Shown here in pieces: positions 63,340 through 64,000 of a stretch of DNA of 64,000 nucleotides (positions are counted from its first letter, which is position 1; the number at the start of each line of letters is the position of its first letter). Made by a program: the position numbers and the translations under genes. The stretch comes from Fusobacterium massiliense (GTDB lineage: Bacteria; Fusobacteriota; Fusobacteriia; Fusobacteriales; Fusobacteriaceae), in the NCBI RefSeq assembly GCF_900095705.1, contig NZ_LT608327.1, forward strand, positions 186,001-250,000, written 5' to 3'. A model generated the notes under the pieces. It made no database searches. It saw only the letters and a program-made list of their open reading frames with translations, and was not told where the DNA came from.

Positions 63340-63448
63340 TATAGGAAAGTATAAAATTAAATAAAGAAAATTAGTCTCTGACGTCCGTATTAGTTCGAAG
63401 AGCCTATGTTCATTGAGCTCGTAGAACTCATACGGCTGTCAAGAGACT
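63340..63448 (+). repeat. Palindromic repeat, copy 8, in the metN leader
   Basis: The flank TATAGGAAAGTATAAAATTA (63340-63363) and the core 63373-63448, near-perfect consensus (AGTCTCTGACGTCCGTATTA ... ATACGGCTGTCAAGAGACT). It is located between the riboswitch terminator and the metN start codon, so every metN message must pass through it unless a second promoter exists downstream. Confidence 0.93.
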
Positions 63449-63473
63449 TTAATTTATAGCAGAGGGAGGAAAA

Positions 63474-64000
63474 ATGATAGTACTTGAAAATGTGAACAAG
63501 GTCTATCCAAATGGCTTACATGCTGTTAAAGATGTAAGTTTAAAAGTTAAAGAAGGAGATATTTTTGGAATAATCGGTCTGAGTGGTGCTGGTAAATCTT
63601 CTCTTATAAGACTTATAAACAGATTGGAAGAACCTACAAGTGGAAAAATAATTATTAATGATCAAGATATTTTGAGCCTTAATAAAAGCCAACTTTTAGA
63701 AAGAAGAAAAAAAATAGGAATGATATTTCAACATTTCAACCTTTTATCTTCAAGAACAGTTGAAGAAAATGTAGCTTTTTCTCTTGAAATTGCTAATTGG
63801 AATAAAAAAGAAATAAAAAGTAGAGTAGCAGAGTTATTAGAAATTGTTGGTTTGAGTGATAAGGCAAAATACTATCCTAGTCAATTAAGTGGAGGACAAA
63901 AACAAAGAGTTTCCATAGCAAGAGCTTTGGCAAATAATCCAGATATACTATTATCTGATGAAGCAACTTCAGCATTAGATCCAAAGACAACAAAATCTAT
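63474..64000 (+). CDS. metN: Methionine ABC importer ATPase MetN (partial, cut by window end)
   Basis: The first 175 codons of the methionine importer ATPase. Walker A is [10 protein letters not shown] (about 36-45), Q-loop [12 protein letters not shown] (the Met-type segment), signature LSGGQKQRV and Walker [13 protein letters not shown] are visible. The QHFNLL sequence and the SAM riboswitch upstream distinguish it from other amino-acid ABC ATPases. The start follows GAGGGAGGAAAA. The expected metI and metQ would lie beyond the window. The MetN C-terminal regulatory domain is not covered. Confidence 0.93.
   Translation, partial: MIVLENVNKVYPNGLHAVKDVSLKVKEGDIFGIIGLSGAGKSSLIRLINRLEEPTSGKIIINDQDILSLNKSQLLERRKKIGMIFQHFNLLSSRTVEENVAFSLEIANWNKKEIKSRVAELLEIVGLSDKAKYYPSQLSGGQKQRVSIARALANNPDILLSDEATSALDPKTTKS

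Noticed and set aside
7047-63448. CRISPR array
   Set aside because: The repeated units are single, kilobases apart, and are themselves palindromes in both orientations. There are no regularly spaced repeats and no cas genes.

Overview
The window looks like a chromosomal segment of a Fusobacterium species close to F. nucleatum. I infer this from the very AT-rich DNA, strong AAGGAGG-type ribosome sites, a Gram-negative envelope (lipid A acyltransferase, TonB-dependent receptors, an autotransporter) combined with clostridial-type anaerobic metabolism (pyruvate:ferredoxin oxidoreductase, Pta, AckA), and the gene orders topA-trmFO-xer and dprA-topA. No database search was possible, so the species is an inference.

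Layout. 64-6950 (minus strand): threonine aldolase, an NrnA-type DHH phosphoesterase, a double-length HPr kinase, a Lys/Glu-rich membrane-anchored protein, folC and mtnN. 7215-8105: a lipid A acyltransferase. 8270-10290: tRNA-Arg(CCT) followed by a decayed island holding the tail of a serine integrase, a frameshifted fragment and an intact zeta-type toxin-antitoxin pair. 10695-22746: a long plus-strand housekeeping run (aminotransferase, YihY, three-TM PASTA penicillin-binding protein, priA, def, FtsB-like, glpX, aroA, aroC). 23145-31571: an outer-membrane uptake locus, receptor - large autotransporter - terminator - receptor. 31707-33873 (minus): amino-acid permease and C26 glutamine amidotransferase. 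34061-44140: xseA, a TPR lipoprotein-like protein, dprA, topA, trmFO, a degenerate Xer, a YqeH-type GTPase, a pseudopilin-like protein, ftsY. 44565-50505: pta, ackA and pyruvate:ferredoxin oxidoreductase, which together convert pyruvate to acetate with ATP formation. 50539-53550: an ISL3 element next to an IS91-like transposase carrying one nonsense codon. 53642-57085: a heterodimeric ABC exporter-fold pair. 58194-60755 (minus): ROK kinase, thioredoxin reductase, metallo-beta-lactamase-fold hydrolase. 61337-63099: YhdT-like protein and PanF-type symporter. 63132-64000: promoter, SAM-I riboswitch and the start of metN.

The most interesting signal is a family of about 76-bp imperfect palindromes, with nine recognisable copies plus one remnant, all intergenic and in both orientations. 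Most carry a separate ~22-bp AT-rich flank (TATAGGAAAGTATAAA...). One divergent copy (57223-57295) shows several compensatory base-pair changes, which argues that the folded form is under selection. Copies lie between convergent genes, in divergent promoter regions, behind terminators, and inside the leader of the SAM-riboswitch-controlled metN gene. Other points worth following up are the fused HPr kinase with division of labour between its halves, an Xer homologue lacking three catalytic residues, and the receptor/autotransporter locus.
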